64,000 nucleotides of DNA from Candolleomyces eurysporus. Taxonomy: Eukaryota; Basidiomycota; Agaricomycetes; Agaricales; Psathyrellaceae. This document shows positions 23,195 through 35,580 of the stretch, piece after piece. A program made the translations under genes and the position numbers. The stretch spans positions 41,898 to 105,897 of the forward strand of contig JANBPK010000867.1 of NCBI GenBank assembly GCA_027579435.1, written 5' to 3'. The notes under the pieces were generated by a model that worked only from the letters and a program-made list of their open reading frames with translations, made no database searches and was not told the DNA's origin. Position 1 is the first letter of the stretch, and the number at the start of each line of letters is the position of its first letter.

Positions 23195-25451
23195 CTAGAA
23201 ATCAACGAGGTATTCTTTCTCTCCCGATATCTCCGTGAAGCCATTTTCGTTATATATTTCCTTCCACTTATCAAAATACGATTTCACAACAACTGCCAAC
23301 TCGCGCTCGTGGAGTTCATCCTGGAGAGGAAACAGAAGTTAGTTCGATATTCCAATAAACAGAGATGTTCATACATTGAGGTGTTTGATAGTAGCAAATG
23401 TAAAGCGCGCCAAGCCACGCCAGACCCCAGANGTCGAAGTAACCTCTCTCAATGTGGGATGAGATTCTTTCGTCGATCCTTCCCCATCCGTTATTGCGGG
23501 TAAAATCGATAAGTCGAAGATCGTCGACATATGTGTTTTGGTAGCCAGAGGAGAGAACCAGTGCATCTATGATCCTAGCAAGGCTCCCTGATTGAAAAAG
23601 AGATGTCAGAGACTTGGTCAGGATGGATGTCGGTGACTCACGTTCATCCAAGAAGGCTTCATATTGAAGTAACTTCTGAAGACAAGACCCTACCACGTAC
23701 TGGCGAACCCGCCTTTCCGAAACAAATAAGTGCTGAGCGCGAAACTCACTGTCCAAAAACTCAGAGAATGACAGGTGGTAAAACTTCATCTCCTCCCACA
23801 CCTCGGTCCAACTCGGGCTTTGGCGAACGAAGACGAGTGAGTGCAGGTCGGAAAAAAGGACTTGATGACCTCCCTCTTCAAGGCTGATGATTTCATCGAA
23901 ATCGCGAGTGCTAGATTGGACCATTAGTCGACTGTCAGAATTCATCTGGTGTGCCCGGAAAAGTATGAGAAAATCTCGTCCTTGATTGGTGTCGACTGCC
24001 TCATACAATTCCTTCGCGGTGGAAAGGATGTTCCTGTAAAGGTTATCGAGGAGTTCCAATGGCCGAGTTTGTTGACCACCTTCGGGAGTCCAGTCGATGA
24101 TTGCCCTGAGTCTATCCACCGGGGAGCCGCGCCGCTCTGATACGTATTTGACCACCGTCGCAGCATACACAAACTGTCCCGAAGCTGCCGCCACGAGCTT
24201 CTCGATGTCTTCCTTCGTGGGCCATAGATGAGACTGCGCTCGGCGGTCGCGGCTTCGGCTGCCGATCCCACGGAGTCTAGTCCAAAGATAGCGGCGAATA
24301 TCGCCCGTGGCATCGTACACGTCGCTGAGCTTGATGTGGTATGCGAGTTGGTAGAGGTAGCCTTCTGGGTCGCTGTCCAGCGCGGTGCGGATCGCCCATT
24401 CCGGTCTGCTGGCGATGAATATCCGGAATGGGAGGTCGTTATCAAGGAGACAATGTTTGATGGTGGATAACAGTTCGTCTTGTTTATCTTCCCCGGAACA
24501 CTCGTCGAGGCCATCGATCAGGATGGCATGGGGGAAGGTGCTGCTGTCCAGGCCCCCACTTGCACAGACGCGCTGGAAGGGGCCGACTATAAGGGTGTCC
24601 ATCTGAATTCTAAGAGTCTTCTTGAAGATGAGGGGGTCATCNTTCGATGGTCTTCTCAATGGCATCACGGAGGGCAGGATTGCGGAGGCCTAGCTGGCAA
24701 GCGATGGTCGGCACAATGTGCGTTAAGTTGTTTCGAGTAGGGTCTCCCGCGGAGAAGAAGAATGCTGAGCCAAGGGTATTCGAACCTGAGCATTCCTCAG
24801 CGATCGTCTGCTGTAGCGCTGATTTCCCCGCTCCTGCCGCGCCGGTCATACACAGCAAACGTTGCGGGGATTCACGATCTTGGATCCAATCTATAAGTTC
24901 CTTGGTAACTTCGACGCGAGTATCTTCATCGCACTTCGGTGCATCGAATCGAGCACTGGAGTCGTGAAGAGCGTTGGAGGCTATATTTTTTAACAGCATC
25001 TTCCAACCTGTCAGGGCGAAGTCGTCAGTGGTCGAAGAAGATTCTGCAAACACCTCTGCACACCTCCTTTGCGGCCATCTTGAATATTATGGACGTGCTG
25101 GACATGCTGGGACGAATGGAAACTGACGTTGTCCATCTTGACTCTCTGTGCGTTCGAGAACATCGACATGGATTGTGCGTGCTCCATAGGCGGTGGCTGT
25201 ATGTGAGCTCTTTCAGCCGTGGATGGGTCCACGTCAGAATGGCGCAGTGGTGGATCCTCTGATGTGTTGGTAGATCCTTCAGGTTTCCTCAACGGCGCCG
25301 AGGCATCCATGTTGTTTGGGGAGCCTACCGAGATCGGTATATTGTGGCCAATTGGCTCTTCATCCCCGGGACGCCCTGTGGAGGAGCGGAACGCGGACCT
25401 CAGGCCAGAAAAAATGGACTTGAAACCACGTCTCTTGGAGTTCGGGGGCAT
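23195..25451 (-). CDS. NACHT-domain NLR-like protein B
   Basis: Exons 25451-25064, 25007-23642, 23587-23375 and 23320-23195 (minus strand) give about 696 residues when single Ns at 24642 and 23432 are treated as surplus bases. Taken literally, each N shifts the frame. The N-terminus is the MPPNSKRRGFKSIFSGLRSA type shared with gene D, unlike A and C. Walker A GAAGAGKSAL, Walker B AILIDGLDEC and RIFIASRPEW are present, and the last exon ends in KSYFDKWKEIYNENGFTE. The intron 1 donor is GTGTGC, weaker than in the paralogs. Role as for gene A. Confidence 0.82.
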
Positions 25452-25600
25452 GAGAGTGGTGATGTAACTTGACGAGGGCTACCCGCAGGTTGGAGGACGA
25501 TACTCGCAGGTTGGAGGACGATACTCTTGGCACTCCAGACACAGCCGACGACGGCACAAGTTCCCGCGCTCGGCCGTTGATCACGTTGTCGATTGCCAAG

Positions 25601-25615
25601 GGCTTATTTAGGCGC
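25601..25615 (-). promoter_or_regulatory. Conserved core element upstream of NACHT gene B
   Basis: The plus strand reads GGCTTATTTAGGCGC, giving CTAAATAAG on the minus strand about 150-165 bp upstream of the ATG; the same sequence lies upstream of gene D. Confidence 0.42.
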
Positions 25616-25862
25616 TACTCTCTCGTTCTGAAATGGTGATTATTGGCTTTTCTCCTGGCAGCAATTCTCTGGAACCCATTCCCATCATTTTGGCGCTGGC
25701 TGGGGAGTATACGCTCACAATATCTGCCAATGAGAGTTGCNTTTTTTGCGGCATTCTCCGTTAGCTCGAAGGGAGAAGGCCAGTACTGTACTATTGTGTA
25801 CCCAGGAAACGGCTGAGGGAGCATTGCGCGGGCTCTCACCTGCAAGATTGGAAGCGGGGCCT
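25612..25862. repeat. Duplicated NACHT 5' flank, copy at gene B
   Basis: About 250 bp beginning near 'gcgctactctctcgttctgaa' is repeated at 35592-35842 upstream of gene D with few differences. Genes B and D therefore share their 5' flank as well as their N-terminal exon. Beyond 25862 the two loci diverge: an F-box relic here, fragment X at gene D. Confidence 0.75.
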
Positions 25863-25879
25863 GCCTTATCGTCAGCACC

Positions 25880-26985
25880 CTGATTTCCACTCTCACCACA
25901 TCGAATGGGACGAGTCTAACAACTACCACGCCCGGCTGTTCCTGTCGTTCCTTCAACCGGCATGCGTCCCGCTCGACTTGCTCAACTCCTTCGTCACCGT
26001 CAAGCTCCCTCACCTCACCCACATCCACATCTCCATCAGCTCTGGTAGGGTAACCCGACGGGAAATCGACATCTACCTGGACAGATATATTCTTGGTGTT
26101 TCTCCACAACCTCAAGGATACTTTGACCTTGATCTCGATTCAGACGACACCAAGCTCCAACAGCTCGGAGCCCTTCCTATTCTTCAAATTCCTAGGCACC
26201 TTCCTCACCTCCGCGCTATATATCTGCTGTGCCGTAGGCTCCAAAAAATCCTTTCCTCCATTCGGGCTCAGACGAAAACTAGTGAGGGCGGTGGTAGGCT
26301 TCCGGAGCTCTAGATCTAGTATATGTCGATGGACAGGGAGTTGGATTTGCCGGACGTTTGTGCTGTCCTGCGGGGTTCTCGACTACCAGTGAGAGTGGGT
26401 TGGCGCAGTATGCGTCGATGCCACTGAGGAGTTTGGAGAGGCGCGTCGACACTTTGAGGATCCACTTTCTTAGTGTAATGGCAAGGTGTGTAGTGGCAAG
26501 GAGGTTGCTCTACCTTCAGAGTTCGAAGTCGGACCTTGTCAATAGGACGCAGATGTTGGGGCATGGCCGGAATTCGGTACATTACCTGTGGGAAGTGGCC
26601 GCTGCTTCGCACGGCGGTGGTCCGAGGCATTTTGACTTCACTGGTATGCGAATTACTTTCAGGGTTTTGGCATTGGAAGTTAATGAGGGACCGGCCAACA
26701 TGATCCCAAGAAAGAGAGCGGGGAACACCGACGGGAAACAGCGGTGCCGTTGTTGGTTCCTGCACATGCCGCGCATCCATCTTGGTGCCTGCAAACTGCG
26801 CGTATGAACCTGAGTCAATGCCTCGGAATCCTTTCTTGGTATGTGTAGGGACCCTTGAACTGACACTGCATGATGATGGTTGATTTGCATTTAGCGTTGG
26901 TTCGTTCAATATCTCGATGCGCTTGGGTTTGACCGAGGTAGTTGGGATCTTGGGTGCTTGGTCATCTCACCAGGTGCTGATAGGT
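25880..26985 (+). pseudogene. F-box/LRR-like pseudogene, copy F4 (5' truncated, diverged)
   Basis: This copy has the longest open LRR-like stretch of the group (25978-26313: VKLPHLTHIHISISSGRVTR..LDSDDTKLQQLG..LPILQIPRHLPHLRAIY). That supports a leucine-rich origin for the whole family. A second piece at 26390-26540 corresponds to the LRNLEMRIDVLSPHFLS region, here reading like LRSLERRVDTLRIHFLS. The N-terminal coiled and F-box part is absent; the block starts directly after the NACHT B 5' flank. Confidence 0.5.
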
Positions 26986-27221
26986 ACTATTGGAATATTG
27001 TAGTATTTTGCTGTAGTTTTGGAAGTTTACAAAGTTATCCTGCACTCGTATCCTTGGGTCCTTAATATGTAATAGGAGAATGATGGAACGACAGAACGAT
27101 GATAGAGATAGAGCGACAGAAGAGATCAGATAGGTACTCAGCGAGTTTCGGATCGTGTCGGCCGATCGTAGTTCCCCACATCCTGGCGCGAACAAGGAAG
27201 AATGGGAAGAAATTTAGTCCC

Positions 27222-29453
27222 CTACCAGCTCCCTGCAGCATATGTGTTATATCTATCCCTCCACTTATCAAAATACGATTTCACAATATCTGCCAACTCG
27301 TCCTCGTGGAGATCATTCTAGAGAGGAAACAGAAATTAGTTCAATATTCCAATGAAAAGAGATTTTCNATACATCGAGGCGTTGGATAGCATCAAATGTG
27401 AAGCGTGACAAGCCAGACCATTCATCAGCATCGAGGTAACGTGTCTCAACGTGAGATGAGAGTCTTTTGTCAATCCTTCCCCATCCGTTGTTGCGAGTAA
27501 AATCAATGAGTCGAAGATCGTGGATATATGTGCTTTGGTCACCAGAGTAGTAAAACAGTGTCCCAATGATGCAAGCAAAGCTCCCTGATCGAAAAAGGAA
27601 TATCAGAGACTTGGTCACGATGGATCATGGTGACTCACAGTCCTCCAAGAAATCTTCCTGTTGAAGTAACTTCTGAAGACAAGACTCTACCACGTACTGG
27701 TGAACCTGCCTTTCTGAAACAAACAAGTGCTGAGCGCGAAACTCGCTGTCCAAAAACTCGGAGAACGACCAGTGGTAGAACTGCATCTCCTCCCGCACCC
27801 GGCTAAATCTCGGGGTTTGACGAAAGAAGACAAGAGAGTGCAGGTCGGAAAAAAGGACTTGATGACCTCCCTCTTCAAGGCCGAGGATCTCATCGAAATT
27901 GAGAATGCTACTTTGGACCATCCCTATGCGATGGTCAGAATTCATCTGGTGTGCCCGGACGAGTAGCAGAAAATCTCGTCCCCGATTGGTGTCGACTGCC
28001 TCGTACAACTCCTTCGCGGTAGAAAGAATGTTCCTGTAAAGGATATCTAGCAGTTCCAACGGCCGAGCTTGTTGACCACCTTCAGGAGTCCAGTCGACGA
28101 TTGCCCTGAGTCTATCCACTGGGGAACCGCGCCGCTCGGATACGTATTTGATCACCGTTGCAGCATAGATGAACTGACCTGAAGCTGCAGCTACGAGCTT
28201 CTCAATGTCTTCCTTCGTGGGCCATAGAAGAGACTGCGCTCGACGATCGCGGCTTCGACTGCCGATCCGACGAAGTCTAGTCCACAAATAGCGACGAATA
28301 TCATGCGTGGCATCGTACATGTCGCTGAGCTTCATGTGGTATGCGAGTTGGCACAGATAACCTTCCGAGTCGTTGTCCAGCGCGCTGCGGATGGCCCATT
28401 CTGGTCTGCTGGCGATAAAAATGCGGAATGGGAGATCGTTATAGAGGAGACAATGTTTGATGGTGGATAATAGTTCGTCTTGGTTGTCTTCTCCAGAGCA
28501 CTCGTCGAGGCCATCAATCAGGATGGCATGGGGGAAGGTACTGCTGTCAAGGCCCCCGCTTTCACAGACGCGCTGGAAGGGAGTGACTATGAGGGTATCC
28601 ATCTGAGTTTCAAGGCGTCTCTTGAAGATGAGTGGGTCTTCTTCGATGGCATTTCCAATGGCATTACGGAGGGCAGGATTGCGTAGGCCCAGCTGGCAAG
28701 CGATGGTCGGCACGATGCGAGTCAAGTTGTTTCGAGTGGGGTCTCCCGCAGAGAAGAAGAATGCCGACCCAAGGGTATTGGACTTTGAGCACCTTTCAGC
28801 GATTGTCTGCTGTAACGCCGATTTCCCCGCTCCTGCCGCGCCGGTCATACACAGCAAACGTTTGGGGCCTTCGCGATCATGAATCCAATCCATGAGTTCA
28901 TCGGTAACTTCGACACGAGTGTCTTCATCGCACCTCGGCGCATCGAATCGAGCACTCGAGTCGTAAAGAGCGTTGGAGGCTACGTTTTCCAACAGCATCT
29001 TCCATCCTGTCAAAGTCAGGGTTCAGTCTGTCGCTGAGGAAGGTTCTGAAAAGATATCCACATACCATCTATCCGGTTATCCAGAGTATTATGGACATGC
29101 TGGGTATTAGTGACATGCTGGGATGAATCAATGTGCATGTTATTGACCCTAAAGTTCCGTGCATTCGGGAGTATCGACAGGGTTGTGGGGTGCTCTATGG
29201 GCGGTGTGTTTCTGTGGGCTGCTGCAGTGGACGGGTCTCCATCGGCAAGATAAAGGGTCGGATCCTCAGCCACGCCGACCAGAGTCGCCTTGGCCACCGT
29301 CAGTCTCTTAGCCTTCTCCAACAGCACTGAGATGCTCACATTGTCTGGGGAGCGCTCGGCTGTCGGTAGATCATGAGTGGTCGGCTGCTTGTCCCTCGGA
29401 CACTGCTTCTGTTCGGTGGACTTGATGCCTCCTTTCTTGGATCTCGGGGACAT
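27222..29453 (-). CDS. NACHT-domain NLR-like protein C
   Basis: Exons 29453-29066, 29006-27639, 27584-27373 and 27317-27222 on the minus strand give 687 residues without stop or frame break. Intron 2 (54 bp) has an in-frame TGA if unspliced, which confirms that it is removed. The N-terminus MSPRSKKGGIKS is of the A type. Motifs are GAAGAGKSAL, AILIDGLDEC and RIFIASRPEW. The last exon differs from those of A, B and D, ending ..KWRDRYNTYAAGSW. An N at 27368 falls in intron 3. A divergent F-box-like ORF starts about 200 bp upstream. Function is inferred from the NLR family. Confidence 0.88.
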
Positions 29454-29566
29454 ACAGGCGCCTGCAGAGATGAAGGCCGGAAGAGGAGAGCTTGGACCCA
29501 ACACAGCAACAGATACCAGGCGTTCATGAAGCACAGCATTCCCGCGCTCGGACCACTCTCGCGCCT

Positions 29567-29584
29567 AGCGCGCATTTAGACGCC
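29567..29584 (-). promoter_or_regulatory. Conserved core element upstream of NACHT gene C
   Basis: The plus strand reads AGCGCGCATTTAGACGCC, giving GGCGTCTAAATGCGCGCT on the minus strand, 114-131 bp upstream of the ATG. It lies between divergent NACHT C and the F-box-like ORF, so it may serve both. Confidence 0.42.
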
Positions 29585-29654
29585 GGCCTCAAATTCCGAG
29601 TTTAGAACCCGGCAAGGCAAGAACGGCTCATGACGTGTACGTCCTGATAGGGGT

Positions 29655-30734
29655 TTGAGCGAATCAAGGGCTGACGATAGTATGTTATCTCTCGGCTCTA
29701 TTTGGGCACTATTGCAACGCCATCTTACTACCCGAGACTGGTCAAAATTTCCGATCATCCGTTATGGAGGGCCTTCGCGAATACCACCCAAGCAGTACAG
29801 AAATGACGTTCAACGCCTCGAATCCCCCTTATCCAGCTCTAAATACCGATTTTTGGACGGAGCTTTGTGGGACTTGGACAAAGACAAGGTCTCCAAGATT
29901 CTTCTCGTTCTTGTCGAAGCCGCCCATCGTTGGGAATCTGTATGGATCCAGGGGCCGGGGGAGATGATTGGGGTAGTTTCAGAAGTAAGGGGAAAGCTGC
30001 GTCTACTTTCAAAACTCGTGCTCAGATCGGATTTAGCCCCAGACTCGCGAGAGTTCCATGTCGACTGCAAGTTCGCCTCAGCGCCTTCGCTCCGGCGCGT
30101 AAGGCTTTCCATTTTGACCCAGTTCTTCAGGCGTCCTCACCCCCAGACGATTTTCAACATCTTAGTTCCATGGTCCCAGTTGGAGAAAAACCAAGCGGTC
30201 ACGCATCGGGATACTTCTTACCCCAAGATATTTAAACCCTCTCAGCAATCGTTGATCAAGCTGAAGTGGCGAACGAAGCAACCCCCAACGTTATATTCAA
30301 TCCTGGAGGCGACTTTTCCGCGGCTCACTGAACTTTGCCTCATATCATACCGCGAAACAACCAAAATTCAAATAACCGACGTGCTCCTCCATCTCTCACG
30401 ATTGACCTTACCCTCCCTTGCCGACCTCAAGGTGTACGATTTCCCTTTCACCTCGACAAACAATCTCTACAAGACCGTTATCAACCTCATACGCCGTTCA
30501 AGATGCTCGCTAAAGAATCTAAGTCTCCATTCGAACGTAGCCCCAGAGTCAGTAGAGCAGTTTGTCAACTTGCTCCAAGAGCTCGAGTTTATGGACGTCC
30601 GAGTCCCCACAGAAGACCCTTCACCAATCGTTTCTAGATTGATGACACCGGTTCTGCGGGGTCCGACTGGGACTATATGGGACTCTTACCGCAACTTGTC
30701 ACCTGGCTTTGATTCAAACAGCTGTATTTGTTAA
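29655..30734 (+). CDS. F-box-type LRR protein, N-terminally truncated
   Basis: An open frame of 359 codons without introns. The region about 29870-30110 (HRWESVWIQGPGEM..LRLLSKLVLRSD) and the leucine-patterned C-terminal half (LEATFPRLTELCLIS..LHLSRLTLPSLADLKVY) look like the LRR part of fungal F-box proteins. The F-box itself is not visible: the ORF starts in sequence directly joined to the NACHT C 5' flank, so the 5' end is probably lost. The 3' flank is shared with the F1-F5 relics and converges on a NACHT remnant. It is the least damaged member of the group. I cannot tell whether it is expressed. Confidence 0.6.
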   Translation: MSESRADDSMLSLGSIWALLQRHLTTRDWSKFPIIRYGGPSRIPPKQYRNDVQRLESPLSSSKYRFLDGALWDLDKDKVSKILLVLVEAAHRWESVWIQGPGEMIGVVSEVRGKLRLLSKLVLRSDLAPDSREFHVDCKFASAPSLRRVRLSILTQFFRRPHPQTIFNILVPWSQLEKNQAVTHRDTSYPKIFKPSQQSLIKLKWRTKQPPTLYSILEATFPRLTELCLISYRETTKIQITDVLLHLSRLTLPSLADLKVYDFPFTSTNNLYKTVINLIRRSRCSLKNLSLHSNVAPESVEQFVNLLQELEFMDVRVPTEDPSPIVSRLMTPVLRGPTGTIWDSYRNLSPGFDSNSCIC

Positions 30735-30934
30735 AATTTTGCTCTGAAACGCATGCATATCTAGGGTAATCGATGATTATTGTACTATTGGCATATCATA
30801 ACATTTTCTTGTAGTTTTCAGAAGTCTACTAAGCTATCCTGTAGTTGGATCCTCGGGTCCTTAAAGTGTAATAGGATAATGATATAACGACAGAATGATG
30901 GAGGGTAGAGCGTCAGAAGAGAGCAAATGGGTAA

Positions 30935-31320
30935 TCAGTAAGATTCGGATTCGCGTTGTGAGGCCATGGCCGATCGTGGTTCCCCACATCTTGGTCTGGA
31001 CTTAAAAGAAAGGGAAGAACTTGAATCCTCTTCCTCCTCCAAATAGAAGGCATATCTTTCATATCTTTCCTCCCACTTATCAGAACACGATTTCACAATA
31101 TCTGCCAACTCGTGTTCATGGAGATCATTCTAGGGAGGAAACAGAAATTAGTTCGATATTCCAATGAAAAGAGATGTTCATACATTGAGGTGTTTGATAG
31201 TAGCAAATGTAAAGCACGCCAAGCCACGACATGCAACAGTATCGAGACAATCTCTCTCAATGTGGGATGAGAGTCTTTCGTCAATTCTTCCCCATCCGTT
31301 ATTGTGGGTGAAATCGATCG
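30935..31320 (-). pseudogene. NACHT gene 3' remnant joined to F-box relic
   Basis: Minus-strand exon 4 sequence (NDLHEHELADIVKS..) and part of exon 3 of the NACHT family. Homology ends near 31320 ('gtgaaatcgatcg'), where sequence changes abruptly to the inside of an F-box relic ('tcagacgacgctctcc'). Exon 4 stays open to a stop at 30937-30935, longer than in the intact genes. The rest of the gene is absent. Confidence 0.7.
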
Positions 31321-32945
31321 TCAGACGACGCTCTCCGCTGCTGCTTTTCGCTAAATCATCTTCGTCCTTCCCGGCCTTTATGAGCGTTGGGACAGGGCCG
31401 GCAGAGATGAAAAGAGGGTCGGCTTGAGGAGGGGTTACAAGGATTCGAGCCATTTGTGAGGTCATGCTTGGTAAGTTACGATGTTTTCATCTATTCCATC
31501 TGATTTTATGGACATTGAATAGGGAGATCGTGGGCATGGTGAAATGCCTTCATATCAAGCCATGGCTCGTAAAGCCAACCATGCGCGCCTACCAGAGCTG
31601 AACGGAGAATGCGCTCAACAGTGTGGTCACGCTCTTCAACTCGGACTATGTAAAGTCCCAGGAAAAGGTTCGAGAATCGCTATTTCAACCGTGTTCATAC
31701 TCTGATCTCCACTCTTATCGACTTTAGACAGTACTCCTTAGATGGGATGAATCGGCCAACCAACATACCAGAGTGTTCATGTTGTTTCTCCAGCCGGCGT
31801 TACGTCCATGCCCCTCCAAATCACTCAATTCCGTCGTCGCCATCAAGCTCTCTCATAACCCACGTTGACATCTCCCTGAGCCCGGGTGACCCAACCCAAA
31901 GGCCGATCGACATCCGCCTTGATAAATTCTCGGTGTTCTTACACAACCTCAAAGACACCCTAATCTCGCTTTCGATCCAAACGACGCGTAGCTCCAAACG
32001 ACGAGCAGCTCCAAGAACCTCGAGCGTTTAAATTTCTTCCGATACCAAGGCACCTTCCCCCACTTACGCGTTATGTCTCTCAGCATCCCCTTTGACAGAG
32101 CCCAANCCCCTCTCGAGCCCACACCGTTTCAGCTGGTTCGTTCAGAAACACGCTGAAGCCATTCTCCCTCAAGCCCTGCGGTACGCCGTCCAATCCGGAC
32201 GCGTAAATTGGATCTAAACCCCTTTCATCCATTCGGGCTTGTGAAACAGCTGGTGGGGTGGTGACCTTCCGGGACGACAAGATGTAACAGTGGCCCGGCG
32301 TTCTTAACCACCAGTGGGAGTGGGTTGGCGCAGTAGGTGCCGGTGTCCCCGAGGAATTTGAAGATGCGCACGCACGAACGTGTTGAGCCCCCACTTTCTC
32401 AGTTCACTGGCGAGGAGGTTGCCCAGGCTGCATAGTTTGGGGTTGGAGCTTGCGGATAGGACCCGGATGTCGGGGCATCCCCGGAATTCGGTGGGTCATT
32501 CTTTCTTGGTATGCGCAGGGACCATTGAGCCGACACTGCATGACCATGGCTGCTTCCCGTTTCGCATCAATTCGTTCAAGATATCTCAATGCGCTTGGGT
32601 TTTCCAGAGGCAGTTGGGATCTTGGGCGCTTGGTCATGTCACCAGGTGCTGATAGATGTTGGATAGCCGCGTTTGAGGAGATGCTCATGCCCCGTGTCAC
32701 CGGTCTTGATTCCGCTGAAGAATTGACGCCTTGATCGTGCGGCACGCGTTGCAACAATACTCATCTTCCACTAAGGGAGGGCCAGTCACGCTTGGAGACG
32801 ACCCATCAAGAGTCAAGATACGCGATTCATGATATTTAGGACCCCTTTCAATTGCTGCTCGGATCTACACGAACCTAATACCTCTTGCTCGCTCTCTCGC
32901 TCCTCACTTATCACCTGGCTTGATTCAAACAGTTGTATTTTATTT
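31321..32945 (+). pseudogene. F-box/LRR-like pseudogene, copy F5 (5' truncated)
   Basis: It starts in the equivalent of 2535 in F1, fused to a NACHT remnant. The LRR-like part (31747-32031) reads SLSPGDPTQRPIDIRLDKFSVFLHNLKDTL. A small tandem duplication around 31980-32010 (ctccaaacgacgagcagctccaag) breaks the frame. The C-terminal part at 32380-32650 includes ARRLPRLHSLGLELADRT. It converges on NACHT gene D. Confidence 0.5.
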
Positions 32946-33223
32946 TTTAACTTTTCGCTCTCGAACACATGTATATATATCTAGGATAATCGATAATTAC
33001 TGTATTATCGGCATATCATATTATTTTGTTGTGGTTTTCGGAAGTCTACTAAACCGTCCTGTACTTGTGTCCTCTAGTCTTCAATCTGTAATGGGATAAT
33101 GATATAACAATAGAACAATGCAGGGTAGAGCGACAGAAGAGAGCAGATAGATATTCATGATCAGTGAGGTTCGGATTCGCGTCGTGAGGCCATGGCCCAT
33201 GGCCGATCGTGGTTCCGCAGGTA

Positions 33224-35452
33224 CTAGAAATCAACGAGGTATTCTTTCTCTTCCGCCTTCTCCGTGAAGCCATCCTTCTCGTATATTTCCTTCCACTTAT
33301 CAAAATACGATTTCACAATATCTGCCAACTTGCGCTCGTGGAGTTCATCCTGGAGAGGAAACAGAAATTAGTTCGATATTCCAATGAAAAGAGATGTCCA
33401 TACATTGAGGTGCTTGATAGTATTAATGGTAAAGCGCGCCAAGCCTTCCCAGGTCATAAAGTCGAAGAAAGCTATCTCAATGTGGGATGAGAGTCTTTCG
33501 TCAATTCTTCCCCATCCGTTATTGCGGGTGAAATCGACAAGTCGAAGATCGTCGACATATGCGATTTGGTTGCCAGAGTAGAAACCCAGTGCTTTAATGA
33601 TCCAATAAAAGCTCCCTGATCAAAAAAGAGATGTCAGAGACTTGGTCAGCATGCATTTCGGTGACTCACGTTCATCCAAGAAGGCTTCATATTGAAGTAA
33701 CTTCTGAAGACAAGACCCTACCATGTACTGGCGGACCCGCATTTCCGAAACAAATAAGTGCTGAGCGCGAAACTCGCTGTCCAAAAACTCGGAGAACGAT
33801 AGGTGGTAAAACCTCATCTCCTCCCACACCTCGGTCCAATTTGGGCTTTGACGAACGAAGATGAGTGAGTGAAGGTCGGAAAAAAGGACTTGATGACCTC
33901 CCTCCTCAAGGCTGATGATCTCATCGAAACCGCGAGCGCTATATTGTATGCGAACGTGAGAATTCAGCTGGTGTGCCCGGACAAGTAAGAGAAAATCTCG
34001 TCCTTGATTGGTGTCGACTGCCTCGTACAATTCCTTCGCGGTGGAAAGGATGTTCCTGTAAAGGTTATCGAGGAGTTCCAATGGCCGAGTTTGTTGACCA
34101 CCTTTGGGAGTCCAGTCGATGATTGCCCTGAGCCTATCCACTGGGGAGCCGCGGCGCTCTGACACGTATTTAACCACTGTTGCAGCATACACAAACTGTC
34201 CCGAAGCTGCCGCCACAAGCTTCCCAATGTCTTCCTTCGTGGGCCATAGATGAGACTGCGCTCGGCGGTCGCGGCTTCGGCTGCCGATCCCACGAAGTCT
34301 AGTCCAAAGATAGCGGCGAATATCACCCGTGGCATCGTACATGTCGCTGAGCTTGATGTGGTATGCGAGTTGGTAGAGGTAGCCTTCCGGGTCGCTGTCC
34401 AGCGCGGTGCGGATCGCCCATTCCGGTCTGCTGGCGATGAATATGCGGAATGGGAGATCGTTATCGAGGAGACAATGTTTGATGGTGGATAATAGTTCGT
34501 CTTGGTTGTCTTCCCCGGAGCACTCGTCGAGGCCATCGATCAGGATGGCATGGGGGAAGGTGCTGCTGTCCAGGCCCCCGCTTGCACGGACGCGTTGGAA
34601 GGGGGCAACTATAAGGGTTTCCATCTGGATTCTAAGGGTTTTCTTGAAGACGGGTGGGTCGTCTTTGACGGCCTTCCCAATGGCATCACGGAGGGAAGTA
34701 TTGCGTAGTCCTAGCTGGTAAGCGATGGTCGGCACGATGTAGGATAAGTTGTTTCGAGTGGGGTCTGCGGCGGAGAAGAAGAATGCCGAGCCAAGTGTGT
34801 TGGACTCGGCGCATTTTCCAGCGATCGTCTGCTGGAGCGCTGATTTCCCTGCTCCTGCCGCACCGGTCATACACAGCAAATGTTNGGGGGGCTTCACGAT
34901 CTTGGATCCAATCAAAGAGCTCTTTGGTAACCTCGACGCGAGTGCCCTCATCGCACTTCGGTGCATCGAATCGCGCGCTCGAGTCGTGAAGAGCGTTAGA
35001 GGCTATATTGTCCAAGAGCATCTTCCAGCCTGTCAGAATGAAGTCTTCAGCAGCCGAAGAAGACTCTGCAAACATTTCTATATACCTTCTTCCCGGCCAT
35101 CCTGAGTATTATGGACATGCTGCGACGAATGGAAGCTGACGTGGTCCATCTTGATTCTCTGTGCGTTCGAGAAAATTGACATGGACTGTGCGTGCTCTAA
35201 AAGGGGTGGCCTTTCAGCCGTGGATGGGTCCACGCCAGAATGGCGCCGTGGTGTATCCTCCGATGTGTTGGTAGATCCTTCAGGTTTCCTCAACGGTGCC
35301 GAGGCATCTATGTTGTTTGGGGAGCCCTCCGTGATCGGTGTATCGTGGCCAATTGGCTCTTCATCCCCGGGACGCCCTGCGGAGGAGCGGAACGCGGACC
35401 TCAGGCCAGAAAAAATGGACTTGAAACCGCGTCTCTTGGAGTTCGGGGGCAT
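33224..35452 (-). CDS. NACHT-domain NLR-like protein D
   Basis: Exons 35452-35086, 35029-33670, 33615-33404 and 33349-33224 on the minus strand give about 687 residues if a single N at 34885 is taken as surplus. As written it shifts the frame just before the Walker A region. The N-terminus MPPNSKRRGFKSIFSGLRSA matches gene B. Motifs are GAAGAGKSAL, AILIDGLDEC and RIFIASRPEW, and the last exon ends EKAEEKEYLVDF. Compared with gene A a few residues are missing in exon 2. Role as for gene A. Confidence 0.82.
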
Positions 35453-35580
35453 GAGAGTGGTAATGTAACTGGACGAGGGCTACAGGCAGGTTGGAGGACC
35501 ATACTCTCACTGCAAATACAGCCGACGACACGAGGCACAAGTTCCCGCGCTCGGCCCTTGATCACGTTGTCGATTGGCAA

